Below the pieces are notes generated by a model. That model worked only from the letters and a program-made list of their open reading frames with translations. It did not search any database and had not been told where the DNA came from. 64,000 nucleotides of DNA from Streptomyces rhizosphaerihabitans (lineage in GTDB: Bacteria; Actinomycetota; Actinomycetes; Streptomycetales; Streptomycetaceae). Within the stretch, counting starts at the first letter, position 1; every line of letters starts with the position of its first letter. Both the position numbers and the translations under genes were made by a program. The DNA is taken from assembly GCF_025399795.1 (NCBI RefSeq), contig NZ_JAODTZ010000005.1, forward strand, positions 124,001-188,000. The letters run 5' to 3'. This document shows positions 41,769 through 51,858 of this stretch, in pieces.

Positions 41769-43661
41769 CTAGAGCGGGATCACGCCTCGCGCGCGTTCCA
41801 GCGCCTCCGGGTGGTGGACGTAGGCCGGAGTCCGTTCGACGGTGTCGAACGTGCGGTGGAAGACCGGCGTGGCGCTGCCGGAGATCGGGGGCACGATCCA
41901 CGACCAGTCGGCACCCACCGGGCGGCCCTTGCGCTCCTCGCGTCCCAGATGGGTGAGGAAGCGCCGGGACTCGGTGTGATGGTCGGTGACGGTGACGCCC
42001 GCGCGGTCGAAGGAGTGCAGGACCGAACGGTTGAGTTCGACGAGGGCTCGGTCCTTCCACAGGGAGCGGTCGGTGCGGGTGTCGAGGCCGAGACGGTCGG
42101 CTATGAACGGCAGGAGGTCGTAGCGGTCGGTGTCGGCGAGGTTGCGGGCGCCGATCTCCGTGCCCATGTACCAGCCGTTGAAGGGAGCTGCCGGGTAGCA
42201 GACGCCGCCGATCTCCAGGCACATGTTGGAAATGGCGGGCACCGCGTGCCAGCGCAGTCCCAGCGCGCGCCACCAGGTGTACTCGGGGTGGCCGAGCTCC
42301 ACTTCGAGCACCGCGTCCTCGGGCAGCGCGAACCAGCGCGGCTCGCCGCCGGTGTCCTGGATCACCAGCGGCAGGACGTCGAAGGGCGTGCCGGGGCCGC
42401 CGGGCCAGCCGAGCCGGCGGGCCGCCGCGGTGAGGCCGGCGTTGCGCGGATCGCCGGTCACGCCGCCGTCGGGGCGCGCGTATCCCGCGTACCGGATGAG
42501 CTGTTCGTTCCAGATCCTGGGGCCGGGACGCTCCGGGGTGTCGGGCGCGAAGACCGTGATGAGCGACCGGATCCGGCCGTCGCGCGTGGCCTCCCGGAGG
42601 TGGTCGGCCGACGCCTCGGCGACCTCCCCGGCGCCCCGCACGTCGCGGCGGTCGCGCACACTCAGCGAGTTCCAGTACAGCCGCCCGATGCAGCGGTTCG
42701 CGTTGCGCCAGGCGACCCGCGCGCCGAAGACGAGTTCCCGTGTGGTGTGCCGGTAGGTCCCCGTGTCCGCGATCTCCGCGCGGACGGCGGTGATCCGCCG
42801 GGCCGGATCGCCCAGGCGCTCCTCGGTGCGGTGGAGCGTGATGAACTCGGCGGCGGCGCGGAGCAGGTCGTGGGGCGCTTGCGGGACGCGTCGGTGCGGG
42901 GCCGGGCCCGGTTCGTTCCGGTCGGAACCGGCCCCGCACCCGACGCCGGTCCGCGTGTCCGGTCCGGTCCGCATGTCCGGCCCTGTCCGGCCGGGACCCT
43001 GGGCTGGCCGGGTCAGCGCCTCGGCTGCGGCCTCCCCGGCCATCAGCCGCCCGCGAAGCCCGGGGATCGGGGTGGCGCCCCGGTCCGGCCAGAGCGTTGC
43101 CAGTGCGTCCACCTGCGCGGACAAGGCGCGGGACGCCGCGGCAATCTCCACGGCGTGGGCATCGGCCGGAACGGCGGACGAGAACACGTCGTCCGCCCGG
43201 CGAGTGTTCCGGGCCTCGTGCGCGTGCGGTCCGCGCGACGGGGCGGAGTCTCCGCAACGGTCGGCCGAGGCACCGGGCGCATACAGGTCACGAGGCCGCA
43301 CCAGGCCCCCGGAACCGTCGGCCGGCACACCGGGTGCGTTCGGGGCAGGAGGCCGTGTGAAGTCCGTACGACAATCGGCCGGAGCGCCTGGCGCGTTCGG
43401 GGCAGGAGGCCGTGTGAAGTCCGTACCGCGGCCGCCACGAGCTTCCGGGGCGCGCGTCGGGCCGATGGCGGCAGGGGTCGCTCCGAGGCCGTCCAGCGGG
43501 CGTCCGCGCCCTCGTTCCGGATCTTCGCCGCCGTGCTCGTCGTCGTGCCGGATCCGGTCCAGCCAACCGGCCGGGCCGTCGTCCTGGGGGCCCGGGTGCC
43601 CGGCGTCCGATCTGTCGGCCGTGGGCTCTTCATGTGTGGTGCCGCGCGGGAAGTCGCGCAT
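41769..43661 (-). CDS. Bacterial nitric oxide synthase oxygenase with long N-terminal extension
   Basis: The C-terminal 360 residues are a complete NOS oxygenase domain, which makes NO and citrulline from arginine using haem and a pterin. The haem-thiolate Cys is in VAWRNANRCIGR, preceded by TGTYRHTTRELVFGAR; the Arg-binding Glu is in GWYMGTEIGARNL; TWWRALGLRWHAVPAISNM and SVLHSFDRAGV follow. No reductase domain is present, as usual for bacterial NOS. From ATG 43661 the protein is 630 residues, with about 270 before the core: Pro/Arg/Asp-rich, with a 19-residue repeat (TDFTRPPAPNAPG) twice perfectly and a third degenerate copy. A shorter start, e.g. GTG near 43196, cannot be excluded. Confidence 0.88.
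   Translation of the reverse strand: MRDFPRGTTHEEPTADRSDAGHPGPQDDGPAGWLDRIRHDDEHGGEDPERGRGRPLDGLGATPAAIGPTRAPEARGGRGTDFTRPPAPNAPGAPADCRTDFTRPPAPNAPGVPADGSGGLVRPRDLYAPGASADRCGDSAPSRGPHAHEARNTRRADDVFSSAVPADAHAVEIAAASRALSAQVDALATLWPDRGATPIPGLRGRLMAGEAAAEALTRPAQGPGRTGPDMRTGPDTRTGVGCGAGSDRNEPGPAPHRRVPQAPHDLLRAAAEFITLHRTEERLGDPARRITAVRAEIADTGTYRHTTRELVFGARVAWRNANRCIGRLYWNSLSVRDRRDVRGAGEVAEASADHLREATRDGRIRSLITVFAPDTPERPGPRIWNEQLIRYAGYARPDGGVTGDPRNAGLTAAARRLGWPGGPGTPFDVLPLVIQDTGGEPRWFALPEDAVLEVELGHPEYTWWRALGLRWHAVPAISNMCLEIGGVCYPAAPFNGWYMGTEIGARNLADTDRYDLLPFIADRLGLDTRTDRSLWKDRALVELNRSVLHSFDRAGVTVTDHHTESRRFLTHLGREERKGRPVGADWSWIVPPISGSATPVFHRTFDTVERTPAYVHHPEALERARGVIPL
43336..43425. repeat. 33-bp perfect direct repeat inside the NOS N-terminal extension
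   Basis: The 33-bp sequence 43336-43368 recurs exactly at 43393-43425, a period of 57 bp (19 codons), so it keeps the frame. It encodes the doubled TDFTRPPAPNA unit of the NOS extension. Confidence 0.85.
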
Positions 43662-43877
43662 GGTGCCGCCCCCAAGAGTTCCGCCCGCGGGCCGCTCCCG
43701 CCCGGTCCGCGGCGCCCGCGTGTCCGAAGGCCGCGGAGTCACCCGGCGGGTGCGGCGATCCGCCCTGTGGATGGCCGGTAAATCTGCCTCATTCCGGGCG
43801 TCCGTGTCCACAGAGGGAGGGCGGCCTCCTGGGACCACGGGTGACGGCCGGACACCGGGGGAAGAGCCCCGCAGACG

Positions 43878-45374
43878 TCAGGCGCCGAGGAGCAGCGAGC
43901 CGCGCAGCGGTGTCGCCAGTTCGACGAGCGCCCGTTCCAGGCCGTGCAGATGGACGAGCGCCTGCTCGGCACCGGGGTGGTGGCCGGGGGCGCCGTGGTG
44001 GGCCGCCGGAGTGCCTCCCGGTACGGCGCCGACCAGGGACTCCATCGCCGACTCGACCCGTCGGCAGGCCGCTGTGAGGCGGGCGTCGTGCGAGGCCTCC
44101 GGGTCGGCGGCGACAGCGGCGAGACCCCGCACCTCGCGCGCGCAGTCGTCGAGCAGGGCGAGGATCGCGCGGGCTCGCTCCTTGCGCTGCCGCATCGGGT
44201 TGAGCGGATGCACCAGGGGCGCGAGAGCCATCCGTACGCGCCCCAGAAGTGCTTCGAGCTCCCCTGCGCGCGGCGCGGGGTCGGCCTGGGCGTCGCCCGC
44301 GAGCCGCCGGGCCGCCGCCGAGGTACAGCCGTGCACGGCGTGCAGGGCGCGCTCGATCCACCGGTCGGTGACCGTGTGGGTGGTGATGGGCAGGACGAGC
44401 GCGACCGCGAGCGCCGCGCCGAGCGCGCCGACACCGGTCTCGGCGAGCCGGAGGCCCAGCAGACCCGGGTGCAGGACGCCGAGCAGCCCGTAGAGGAGGC
44501 CCGCCATGACGGTGACGAAGAACATCATCCAGCTGTACGAGGGCGCGGCCGTGTAGAAGATCCCGAAGACGCTCACCGCGACGAGGACGGCGGTGGGCGC
44601 CGGCGCGCCGTGCAGCGGTACGGCGATGAGGAGCCCGGCCACGATCCCGGTGAGCGTGCCGACCACGCGCCGGAAGCCGCGCACCAGCGTCTCGCCGCGC
44701 GAGGCCGTGTTGACGAAGATCCACCACGCGGTGCCGACGGCCCAGTACCAGCGATCGTGCGAGAGCAGCTGGCCCGCGGTGAGTGCGAAGGCGCAGGCCG
44801 CGGTCGCCTGGAAGGCCTGGCGGGTGGCGGGGCGCGCCAGGCCGCGTCCCTCCAGCGGCAGCGGCGCGGCGGGCAGGGGGCTGCGCCGCTCGACGCACCA
44901 GGCGCCGAACCGCACGGCCGAGGAAGCCGCCAGCGAGAGGGCGACGGCGGCGTACAGCTGCGGGAGCTGGCCGGGCACCGCGTGCAGGAACTGGGTGGTG
45001 AAGAACATCATGAACGCGAAGATGCCGAGTGCGTGCCCGCGCGGGCCGTAGCGGCGCGCGTACACCCCGATGAAGACCACGGCGAGCCAGGTGGCGTCCC
45101 GCAGAGCCGGCACCCCGTGCAGGGCGGTCGCGACCGTGAGGACCGGGAGACCGGCCACCGGGAGCAGCGCGGTGGTGCCTGCCTGGCCGCGCACCGTCGG
45201 ATCGCCGACCGTGAACAGCGCGAGGAGCGCCGCGAGCCCGCCGGTGATCGACGCGGGGAGCGAGAGCCCGGCCAGTTGGCACAGGGTGACCGCGAGTCCG
45301 ATGCCGAGGACCGCCCGGAGCGAGACCCGCAGCCGGAACAGTCCCGGATCCGGAGCCATGAACATCTTCTTCAC
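43878..45374 (-). CDS. FUSC family membrane protein
   Basis: The 498-residue protein has two membrane bundles (about residues 20-160 and 200-330) with FFTTQFLHAVPGQL and DRWYWAVGTAWWIFVNTASRGETLVRGFRRVVGTLTGI, the latter matching the family's conserved RGxxRxxGTxxG motif. The C-terminal 130 residues are helical and cytoplasmic. GTG 45374 (KKMFMAPDPG) is chosen by homology to relatives; ATG 45365 or 45359 is possible. It is divergent from an Lrp regulator, a likely controller. It is a second FUSC protein, distinct from the one at 11176-12819. Confidence 0.85.
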   Translation of the reverse strand: MKKMFMAPDPGLFRLRVSLRAVLGIGLAVTLCQLAGLSLPASITGGLAALLALFTVGDPTVRGQAGTTALLPVAGLPVLTVATALHGVPALRDATWLAVVFIGVYARRYGPRGHALGIFAFMMFFTTQFLHAVPGQLPQLYAAVALSLAASSAVRFGAWCVERRSPLPAAPLPLEGRGLARPATRQAFQATAACAFALTAGQLLSHDRWYWAVGTAWWIFVNTASRGETLVRGFRRVVGTLTGIVAGLLIAVPLHGAPAPTAVLVAVSVFGIFYTAAPSYSWMMFFVTVMAGLLYGLLGVLHPGLLGLRLAETGVGALGAALAVALVLPITTHTVTDRWIERALHAVHGCTSAAARRLAGDAQADPAPRAGELEALLGRVRMALAPLVHPLNPMRQRKERARAILALLDDCAREVRGLAAVAADPEASHDARLTAACRRVESAMESLVGAVPGGTPAAHHGAPGHHPGAEQALVHLHGLERALVELATPLRGSLLLGA

Positions 45375-45605
45375 CGTCGGCGGCCCGCCCCCACTTCGCA
45401 CTTCAGCTCTGGTTCGGCATGCGCAGCGCACATGCGAAAGGCGCCGCGGGTCCGGTACGGCGTCCTTGCCGTCCGGCGCTGCGCAGCGCCATCAATAGGG
45501 ACAAGGTAAGCGGCAGTCCGGAACTGGCTCAACCCGCACGGTTCAGACTGGGCCATTGGTACAGTTGAAAGTGATCATTGTCGGCCACAGGGAGGCCAAC
45601 GGACC

Positions 45606-46082
45606 ATGGCCGTGGACGAGCTCGACACCCGCATCCTGCGGCTGCTTCTGGAGCAGCCGCGCACCAGCGTCCGCGAATACGCCCGCGTCCTCGGTGTCGC
45701 CCGCGGCACGCTTCAGGCCCGCCTCGACCGGCTGGAGCGCGACGGGGTGATCACCGGGACGGCCCCGTCGCTGTCCCCCGCGGCGCTCGGCCACCCCGTG
45801 CTCGCCTTCGTGCACATCGAGGTCACGCAGGGCCATCTCGACGACGTCGGCGACGCGCTCGCCGCCGTGCCCGAGATCATCGAGGCGTTCTCGATCACCG
45901 GCGGCGGTGATCTGATCACCCGGGTCGCCGCGCGCGACAACGCCCACCTGGAGGATGTGATCCAGGCGTTGATCAGCCTGCCCGGCGTGGTCCGCACCCG
46001 GACCGAGGTGGCCCTGCGCGAGCGCGTCCCGCACCGGTTGCTGCCGCTGGTGGAGTCGATCGGGCGGGCGGCGCGGAGCTGA
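45606..46082 (+). CDS. Lrp/AsnC family transcriptional regulator
   Basis: The 158-residue protein has an N-terminal AsnC-type helix-turn-helix (LDTRILRLLLEQPRTSVREYARVLGVARGTLQARLDRLERDGVI) and a RAM ligand-binding domain (VLAFVHIEVTQG, FSITGGGDLITRVAARD, VVRTRTEVALRERV). The ATG has GGAGG about 9 nt upstream. Its divergence from the FUSC gene suggests amino-acid-responsive export control. Confidence 0.9.
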   Translation: MAVDELDTRILRLLLEQPRTSVREYARVLGVARGTLQARLDRLERDGVITGTAPSLSPAALGHPVLAFVHIEVTQGHLDDVGDALAAVPEIIEAFSITGGGDLITRVAARDNAHLEDVIQALISLPGVVRTRTEVALRERVPHRLLPLVESIGRAARS

Positions 46083-46144
46083 GCACCCGCCCCCGGAACG
46101 GGCGGCACGCGCGGGCAGCCGAGCGGTGCCAGGGCGGCATCCCC

Positions 46145-46200
46145 GCACGGCTGCACGGCTGCACGGCTGCACGGCTGCACGGCTGCACGGCTGCACGGCT
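46145..46200. repeat. Seven perfect tandem copies of an 8-bp repeat
   Basis: GCACGGCT is repeated seven times without change. It lies between the Lrp gene and the broken HAD gene. An 8-bp unit would shift any reading frame on copy-number change. Confidence 0.92.
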
Positions 46201-46232
46201 GTCCAGGATCACTCCCGGGCATCCTTGACCGC

Positions 46233-46927
46233 ATGAGCACCCTCGGCAGAACTTCGGTCATCTTCGATCTTGACGGAACGCTCGTGGACAGCGAACCGAA
46301 CTCTTCGAAGCCGGACGCCGGACACTCGCCGGGCAGGGTGTCACCGACTTCACCTGGGCCGAACATGAGCGATACGTCGGCATCAGCACCCAGGAGACGC
46401 TCGCGCTCTGGCAGGAGCGTTACGGTCTGACGGCCCCGCTGGACACCCTGCTCGCCGAGACGAACCGCCGCTAGCTGGAATTGGCCCGCGCCTCGACGCA
46501 GGTGTACCCCGAGATGCGGACGTTCGTGGACCTGCTGGCGGCCGCCGGCGTCCCGATGGCCGTGGCCTCCGGATCATCGCCCGAGGCCATCGAGGCGATC
46601 CTGGCAGGCACGGGCCTCGCCTCCCGGCTCACGACCGTCGTGTCGGCCGACGAGGTGGCGCACGGCAAGCCGGCCCCCGACGTGTTCCTGGAAGCGGCGC
46701 GCCGGCTGGGCGCCGCCCCGGCGGACTGCGTGGTCCTGGAGGACGCCGCGCCGGGCGCCGCCGCCGCTCGCGCGGCCGGCATGCGCTGCATCGCCGTCCC
46801 CTATGCCGCCGCACAGGCCGACGACCCCGCCTTCGCGCGGGCCGAGCTGGTGATGCGCGGCGGCCAGGCCGAGTTCACGGCACAGGCGGCGTACGACTGG
46901 CTGGCGAGCGGGGTCGCGCGTTCCTGA
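46233..46927 (+). pseudogene. HAD-superfamily phosphatase (beta-phosphoglucomutase-like), broken by a frameshift and a stop
   Basis: The N-terminal frame reads STLGRTSVIFDLDGTLVDSEPN with motif I intact. At about 46300 one base appears to be missing; the family sequence continues in another frame as LFEAGRRTLAGQGVTDF...LLAETNRR and then hits TAG at 46472-46474, where relatives have a Tyr codon before LELARAS. Downstream the frame continues with motif II AVASGSS, the Lys in HGKPAPDVFLEAA and VLEDAAPGAAAARAAG to a normal stop. Two independent lesions indicate a pseudogene. Confidence 0.85.
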
Positions 46928-46948
46928 GCGGCGCACCTGCCACGACGG

Positions 46949-47011
46949 CCGTACCAGCCGTACCAGCCGTACCAGTCGTACCAGCCGTGACAGCCGTGAC
47001 AGCCGTGACAG
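46949..47011. repeat. Seven tandem copies of a 9-bp repeat in two variants
   Basis: Units of 9 bp run without gaps: CCGTACCAG three times, TCGTACCAG once, then CCGTGACAG three times. They follow the stop of the broken HAD gene and precede the convergent xdhC gene. Confidence 0.9.
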
Positions 47012-47068
47012 CAAGCGATACCGCGGGCTCCTTGCGGCCCGCCCGCCGCCGAGCCCGCCGCAACCGAT

Positions 47069-48202
47069 TCATCTGGCCTCCGCCGTTGGTGTTCCGGTCC
47101 GGTCGTGATGGATCGGCGTCCCTGACCCGGTCAGCGGCATCCCCGTTCCGCCGCGCCCGGCCGCGACGATCTCAGCCGCGATGGACAACGCCGTCTCCTC
47201 GGGTGTACGGGCCCCGAGGTCGAGGCCGATCGGGGAGCGCAGCCGGGCCAACTCATCCTCGGTCAGGCCGACTTCGCGCAGACGTCGGTCGCGGTCCCGG
47301 TGGGTGCGGCGCGAGCCCATGGCACCGACGAACGCGACCGGCAGCCGCAACGCCACCTCCAGCAAAGGGACATCGAACTTCGCGTCGTGCGTGAGCACGC
47401 ACACCACGGTGCGGTGGTCGGTCGCGGTACGCCGCAGGTAGCGGTGCGGCCAGTCGACCACGATGTCGTCCGCCTCGGGGAAGCGGCCGCGCGTGGCGAA
47501 GACAGGACGGGCGTCGCACACCGTCACGTGGTAGCCGAGGAACTTGCCCGTCCGCACCAACGCCGCCGCGAAGTCCACCGCCCCGAACACGATCATCCGG
47601 GGCGGCGGCACACTCGACTCGACGAACAGGGTCACCCCGCCGGGGCAACGGGAACCGTCCTCCGCGATCTCGACCGTGCCGGTACGCCCGGCATCGAGCA
47701 TCGTCCGTGCTTCCCCGGCCGCGCTCCGGTCCAGCTCCGGACCGCCGCCCAGACCGCCGTCGTACGATCCGTCGGCACGCAACAGCAGCGCCCCGCCCAG
47801 TAGTTCGGCCGGTCCGCGGGCCACGCGGACGAGGGCTGCGGCCGCTCCCCGGACCACCGCCGCCGGCCACTTCGTGAGCACCGGCGCAGCGGCACGGACC
47901 GGCGTGACGAGCACGTCGATGACCCCGCCGCAGGTCAGGCCGACCGCGAACGCGTCCGCGTCGCTGTAGCCGAACCGCTCCAGCACCGTCCGACCGTCCC
48001 GGAGCGCCTGCGCGCACAGGTCGTACACCGCGCCCTCCACGCAACCGCCGGAGACGGAACCGACCGCCGTCCCCCCGGTGTCCACCGCGAGCGCGGCGCC
48101 GGGCCGACGCGGGGCGCTGCCGCCGACGGCCACCACCGTGGCCACGGCGAACTCCCGGTCCTCCTCGATCCACCGGCTCAACTCGCGGGCGATGTCAAGC
48201 AT
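47069..48202 (-). CDS. XdhC/CoxI family maturation protein
   Basis: The 377-residue protein has an N-terminal CoxI-type domain (REFAVATVVAVGGSAPRRPGAALAV and SVSGGCVEGAVYD, with the conserved Cys) and a C-terminal Rossmann domain (MIVFGAVDFAAALVRTGKFLGYHVTVCDARP). In known systems XdhC binds sulfurated molybdenum cofactor and inserts it into the hydroxylase. It is the last gene of the operon; its ATG overlaps the end of the large-subunit gene by 8 bp. Confidence 0.9.
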   Translation of the reverse strand: MLDIARELSRWIEEDREFAVATVVAVGGSAPRRPGAALAVDTGGTAVGSVSGGCVEGAVYDLCAQALRDGRTVLERFGYSDADAFAVGLTCGGVIDVLVTPVRAAAPVLTKWPAAVVRGAAAALVRVARGPAELLGGALLLRADGSYDGGLGGGPELDRSAAGEARTMLDAGRTGTVEIAEDGSRCPGGVTLFVESSVPPPRMIVFGAVDFAAALVRTGKFLGYHVTVCDARPVFATRGRFPEADDIVVDWPHRYLRRTATDHRTVVCVLTHDAKFDVPLLEVALRLPVAFVGAMGSRRTHRDRDRRLREVGLTEDELARLRSPIGLDLGARTPEETALSIAAEIVAAGRGGTGMPLTGSGTPIHHDRTGTPTAEAR

Positions 48203-50315
48203 GTCCGCCCGCCCCCGCCGTCAGCACCCGGTCGGGCCGGATCGGCAGGGTCCGGTGGCGTACGCCGGTCGCGTGCCAGACCGCGTTGGCGATCGCGGCG
48301 GCGGCTCCCACGACCCCGATCTCGCCGATGCCCTTGATGCCGATCGGGTCGTGCGGATCGGGGTCGTCCAGCCAGTCGGCCTCGATGGCGGGTATGTCGG
48401 CGTGGGCGGAGAAGTGGTAGCCGGCGAGGTCGGCGCCGACATGTCCGCCGGAGGCCTGGTCCCGGATCGCCTCCTCGTGCAGGGCCATGGACAGTCCCCA
48501 GGTCATGCCGCCGATGAACTGGCCTCGTGCGGTCAGCGGGTTGACGATCCGGCCCGCCGCGAAGATGCCGAGCATCCGCCGCACGCGCACCTCTCCGCTG
48601 GTGACGTCGACGGCCACTTCGGCGAACTGGGCCCCGAAGGTGTGCCGTTCCATGTCCGGTAGCGCGCCGACGGCGGCCGAGGTGTCGGACCGCACGGTGA
48701 TGCCCTCGGGCGGGACGGCCGCGCCCGGAACCAGCCGGTCCCGCAGTTCGCGCGCCGCGGCGATGATCGCCCAGGACCAGGAGCGGGTGCCCATCGAGCC
48801 ACCGGCGATGATGGCGGACCCGAACTCGCTGTCCCCGATGCGCATCCGGATACGGTCCGGTGGCACCTCCAACGCGTCGGCGGCGACCAGGGTCAGCGCG
48901 GTCCGCGCACCCGTCCCGATGTCCATCGCGGTGACCCGTACGGTGAAAGTGCCGTCCGCCTCCGCCGTCACGGCCGCCGTCGAGGGGGCCGACAGGGTCG
49001 GGAACGCCGCTGCGGCCGTGCCGGTGCCGAGCAGCCAGCGGCCCTCGCGGCGAACGCCCGGCCGCGCGTCGCGGTCCGCCCAGCCGAACCGGCGGGCGCC
49101 CTCCTCGAAGCAGCCGCGGAGATTGCGGCCGCTGAACGGGAGTCCGGAGAGCGGGCCCACGGCCGGCTCGTTGCGGAGACGCAGGGCGATCGGGTCGATA
49201 CCGCACTTCTCGGCGAGTTCGTCGAGCGCCGACTCCAGGGCGAACGACCCCGGCGCCTCCCCCGGGGCGCGCATCCAGGTCGGGGTGGGGACGTCGAGCG
49301 CGACCACCCGGGTGACGGTGTGGTGGGCGTCCGCGTCGTACAGCGGACGTCCGAAGTCGGCGCTGCGCTCGATGAATTCGTGCACCGTCGAGGTCAGACA
49401 CTCCGCCTGGTGGTCGAGCGCCCGCAGCCGCCCGTCGGGGTCGGCACCGAGCCTGACGCGTTGCTCGGTGGGACTGCGGTAGCCGACGAGCGAGAACATC
49501 TGACGGCGGGTCAGTACGACGCGGACCGGGCGGCGCAGGACGGTCGCCGCCATTACCGCGAGCACCACGTGCGGCCGGGTCGCCTTGGATCCGAAGCCGC
49601 CGCCGACGTGTTCGGACCGCACCCGCACCGCGTCCGGGTCGAGCGAGAACAGCTTCGCGAGTTCGTCCGCCACCCACCTGCTGCCCTGGTTGGAGTCGAT
49701 CACGTCGAGCCGGCCGCCGTCCCAGCGGGCGGTCGCCGCATGCGGTTCCATCGCACTGTGGTGCTCTTCGGGTGTGCTGTACCGCGCGTCCACCACGACG
49801 GCGGACGCGGCGAGTTCGGCCGCCACGTCGCCCTTGCCCTGCTCGGCCCCCTCCGGTGTGTACATCCCGGGGCGGTCGGCGAAGAACGCGACATCGTGCG
49901 GCTCCTCGTCGTACCGGACGACCAGCGCCTCGGCCGCTTCCCTCGCCTGCTCGGGCGTCTCGGCGACGACCAGCGCCACCGGTCGGCCGACGAACGGCAC
50001 CCGTTCGTCCTGGAGGAGCTGAAGACCCCGGTCGGGCGGACCGAAGGGGGTCGTATAGGTTCCGTCGAGCCGGGGGGCGTTCCCGTGGTGCAGGACAGCG
50101 AGCACACCGGGCATGCCAAGGACGGGCGCGTCCTCGACGGAGCGGATGCGGCCCCGCGCGATCGTGGACAACACCAGCCATCCGTGCGCGAGTTCGGGGT
50201 GGGGGACCTCCGCGGCGTAGCGGGCCGTCCCGGTGACCTTGGCGACGCCCTCCACCCGCGTGTGCGCCGAGCCGACCGCCTTCGTCATGGTCGTGCTGTC
50301 GGTGGTGGCGCTCAT
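48195..50315 (-). CDS. Molybdenum hydroxylase large subunit (xanthine dehydrogenase/PaoC-like)
   Basis: The 706-residue subunit binds the molybdopterin cytosine dinucleotide cofactor. Features are RVEGVAKVTGTARYAAEV at the N-terminus, VGGGFGSKATRPH, YRSPTEQRVRLG, MRAPGEAPGSFALESALDELAEKCG and the catalytic Glu in GIKGIGEIGVVGAAAAIANAV near the C-terminus. ATG 50315 has AGGAGG 9 nt upstream and overlaps the FAD-subunit stop as ATGA. The substrate is probably an aldehyde or N-heterocycle. Confidence 0.92.
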   Translation of the reverse strand: MSATTDSTTMTKAVGSAHTRVEGVAKVTGTARYAAEVPHPELAHGWLVLSTIARGRIRSVEDAPVLGMPGVLAVLHHGNAPRLDGTYTTPFGPPDRGLQLLQDERVPFVGRPVALVVAETPEQAREAAEALVVRYDEEPHDVAFFADRPGMYTPEGAEQGKGDVAAELAASAVVVDARYSTPEEHHSAMEPHAATARWDGGRLDVIDSNQGSRWVADELAKLFSLDPDAVRVRSEHVGGGFGSKATRPHVVLAVMAATVLRRPVRVVLTRRQMFSLVGYRSPTEQRVRLGADPDGRLRALDHQAECLTSTVHEFIERSADFGRPLYDADAHHTVTRVVALDVPTPTWMRAPGEAPGSFALESALDELAEKCGIDPIALRLRNEPAVGPLSGLPFSGRNLRGCFEEGARRFGWADRDARPGVRREGRWLLGTGTAAAAFPTLSAPSTAAVTAEADGTFTVRVTAMDIGTGARTALTLVAADALEVPPDRIRMRIGDSEFGSAIIAGGSMGTRSWSWAIIAAARELRDRLVPGAAVPPEGITVRSDTSAAVGALPDMERHTFGAQFAEVAVDVTSGEVRVRRMLGIFAAGRIVNPLTARGQFIGGMTWGLSMALHEEAIRDQASGGHVGADLAGYHFSAHADIPAIEADWLDDPDPHDPIGIKGIGEIGVVGAAAAIANAVWHATGVRHRTLPIRPDRVLTAGAGGHA

Positions 50316-51300
50316 CGTGAGGCCTCCTCTGCGAGTTCGGACAGGACGGCGACGACGAGGTTCCGCATCAGCTGGACCTTGTAGCCGTTGTGCGGCAGCG
50401 GTTCGGCGGCCGCCAGTTCGGCGTCCGCGGCGGCGGCGAAAGCCTCGGCACTCACCGGACCGCCGAGCAGGACCCGCTCCGCCTCCCGGGCCCGCCACGG
50501 CCGGGAAGCCACCGCCCCGAAGGCCAGGCGCACTTCGCGTACGACGCCGCCCCGGACATCGAGCGCGGCGGCGATCGAGCCGATGGCGAACGCGTACGAC
50601 GCGCGCTCGCGAACCTTCCGGTAGCGGGACCGCTCGGCCAAGGGGCCGGGCGGAAGGGTGACGCCGGTGATCAGGGCGCCGGGCGGCAGCGCGGTCTCAC
50701 GGTGCGGGGTGTCACCGACGGGCGGATACAGGTCGGTGAGCGGCAACTCACCTGTTCCGGAGGCAGTTTCGTAGGAGACGACCGCGTCGAACGCGGTGAG
50801 GGCGACCGCCATGTCGGACGGATGGGTCGCCACGCAGTGCGCGGAGGCGCCGAGGATCGCGTGGTTGTGGTGCTCGCCCGCGATGGCCGGACAACCGCTG
50901 CCGGGCGCCCTCTTGTTGCAGGGCTTCGCCAGGTCGGTGAAGTAGCCGCACCTGGTGCGCTGCAGCAGGTTTCCGCCGACCGTCGCCATGTTGCGCAACT
51001 GCCCCGAGGCACCGGCCAATACGGCCTGCGCCAACGCCGGGTAGCGGCGCCGCACTTCGGGGTGCGCGGCTAGATCGGCGTTGGTGACGGTGGCTCCGAT
51101 CCGCAGGCCGGTAGCAGGGGTGAAGTCGATCCGGCCCAGGGGCAGTTCACGAATGTCCACGAGCCGGGCCGGCCGCTCGACCCCCGCCTTCATCAGGTCG
51201 ACGAGATTGGTGCCGCCGCCGAGGAAGCGCGCGTCCGGGTCGCCTGCGAGCAGGGTGACCGCGGAGGAGACGTCGACGGCGCGCTCATAACCGAACTCCC

Positions 51301-51304
<4 letters not shown>
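50312..51304 (-). CDS. Molybdenum hydroxylase FAD-binding subunit with extra [4Fe-4S] loop (PaoB-like)
   Basis: The 330-residue subunit has the FAD-binding motifs FLGGGTNLVDLMK and MATVGGNLLQRTRCGYF. The sequence after it, ending PCNKRAPGSGCPA, supplies the cysteines of the additional [4Fe-4S] cluster known from PaoB and 4-hydroxybenzoyl-CoA reductase. This cluster loop separates it from ordinary xanthine dehydrogenase FAD subunits. Its ATG overlaps the stop of the 2Fe-2S gene, and its stop overlaps the large-subunit ATG. Confidence 0.92.

Positions 51305-51858
<554 letters not shown>

Noticed and set aside
41688..43781. 697-codon open frame on the plus strand over the NOS gene
   Set aside because: The opposite frame has a full NOS domain; this one has no family features.
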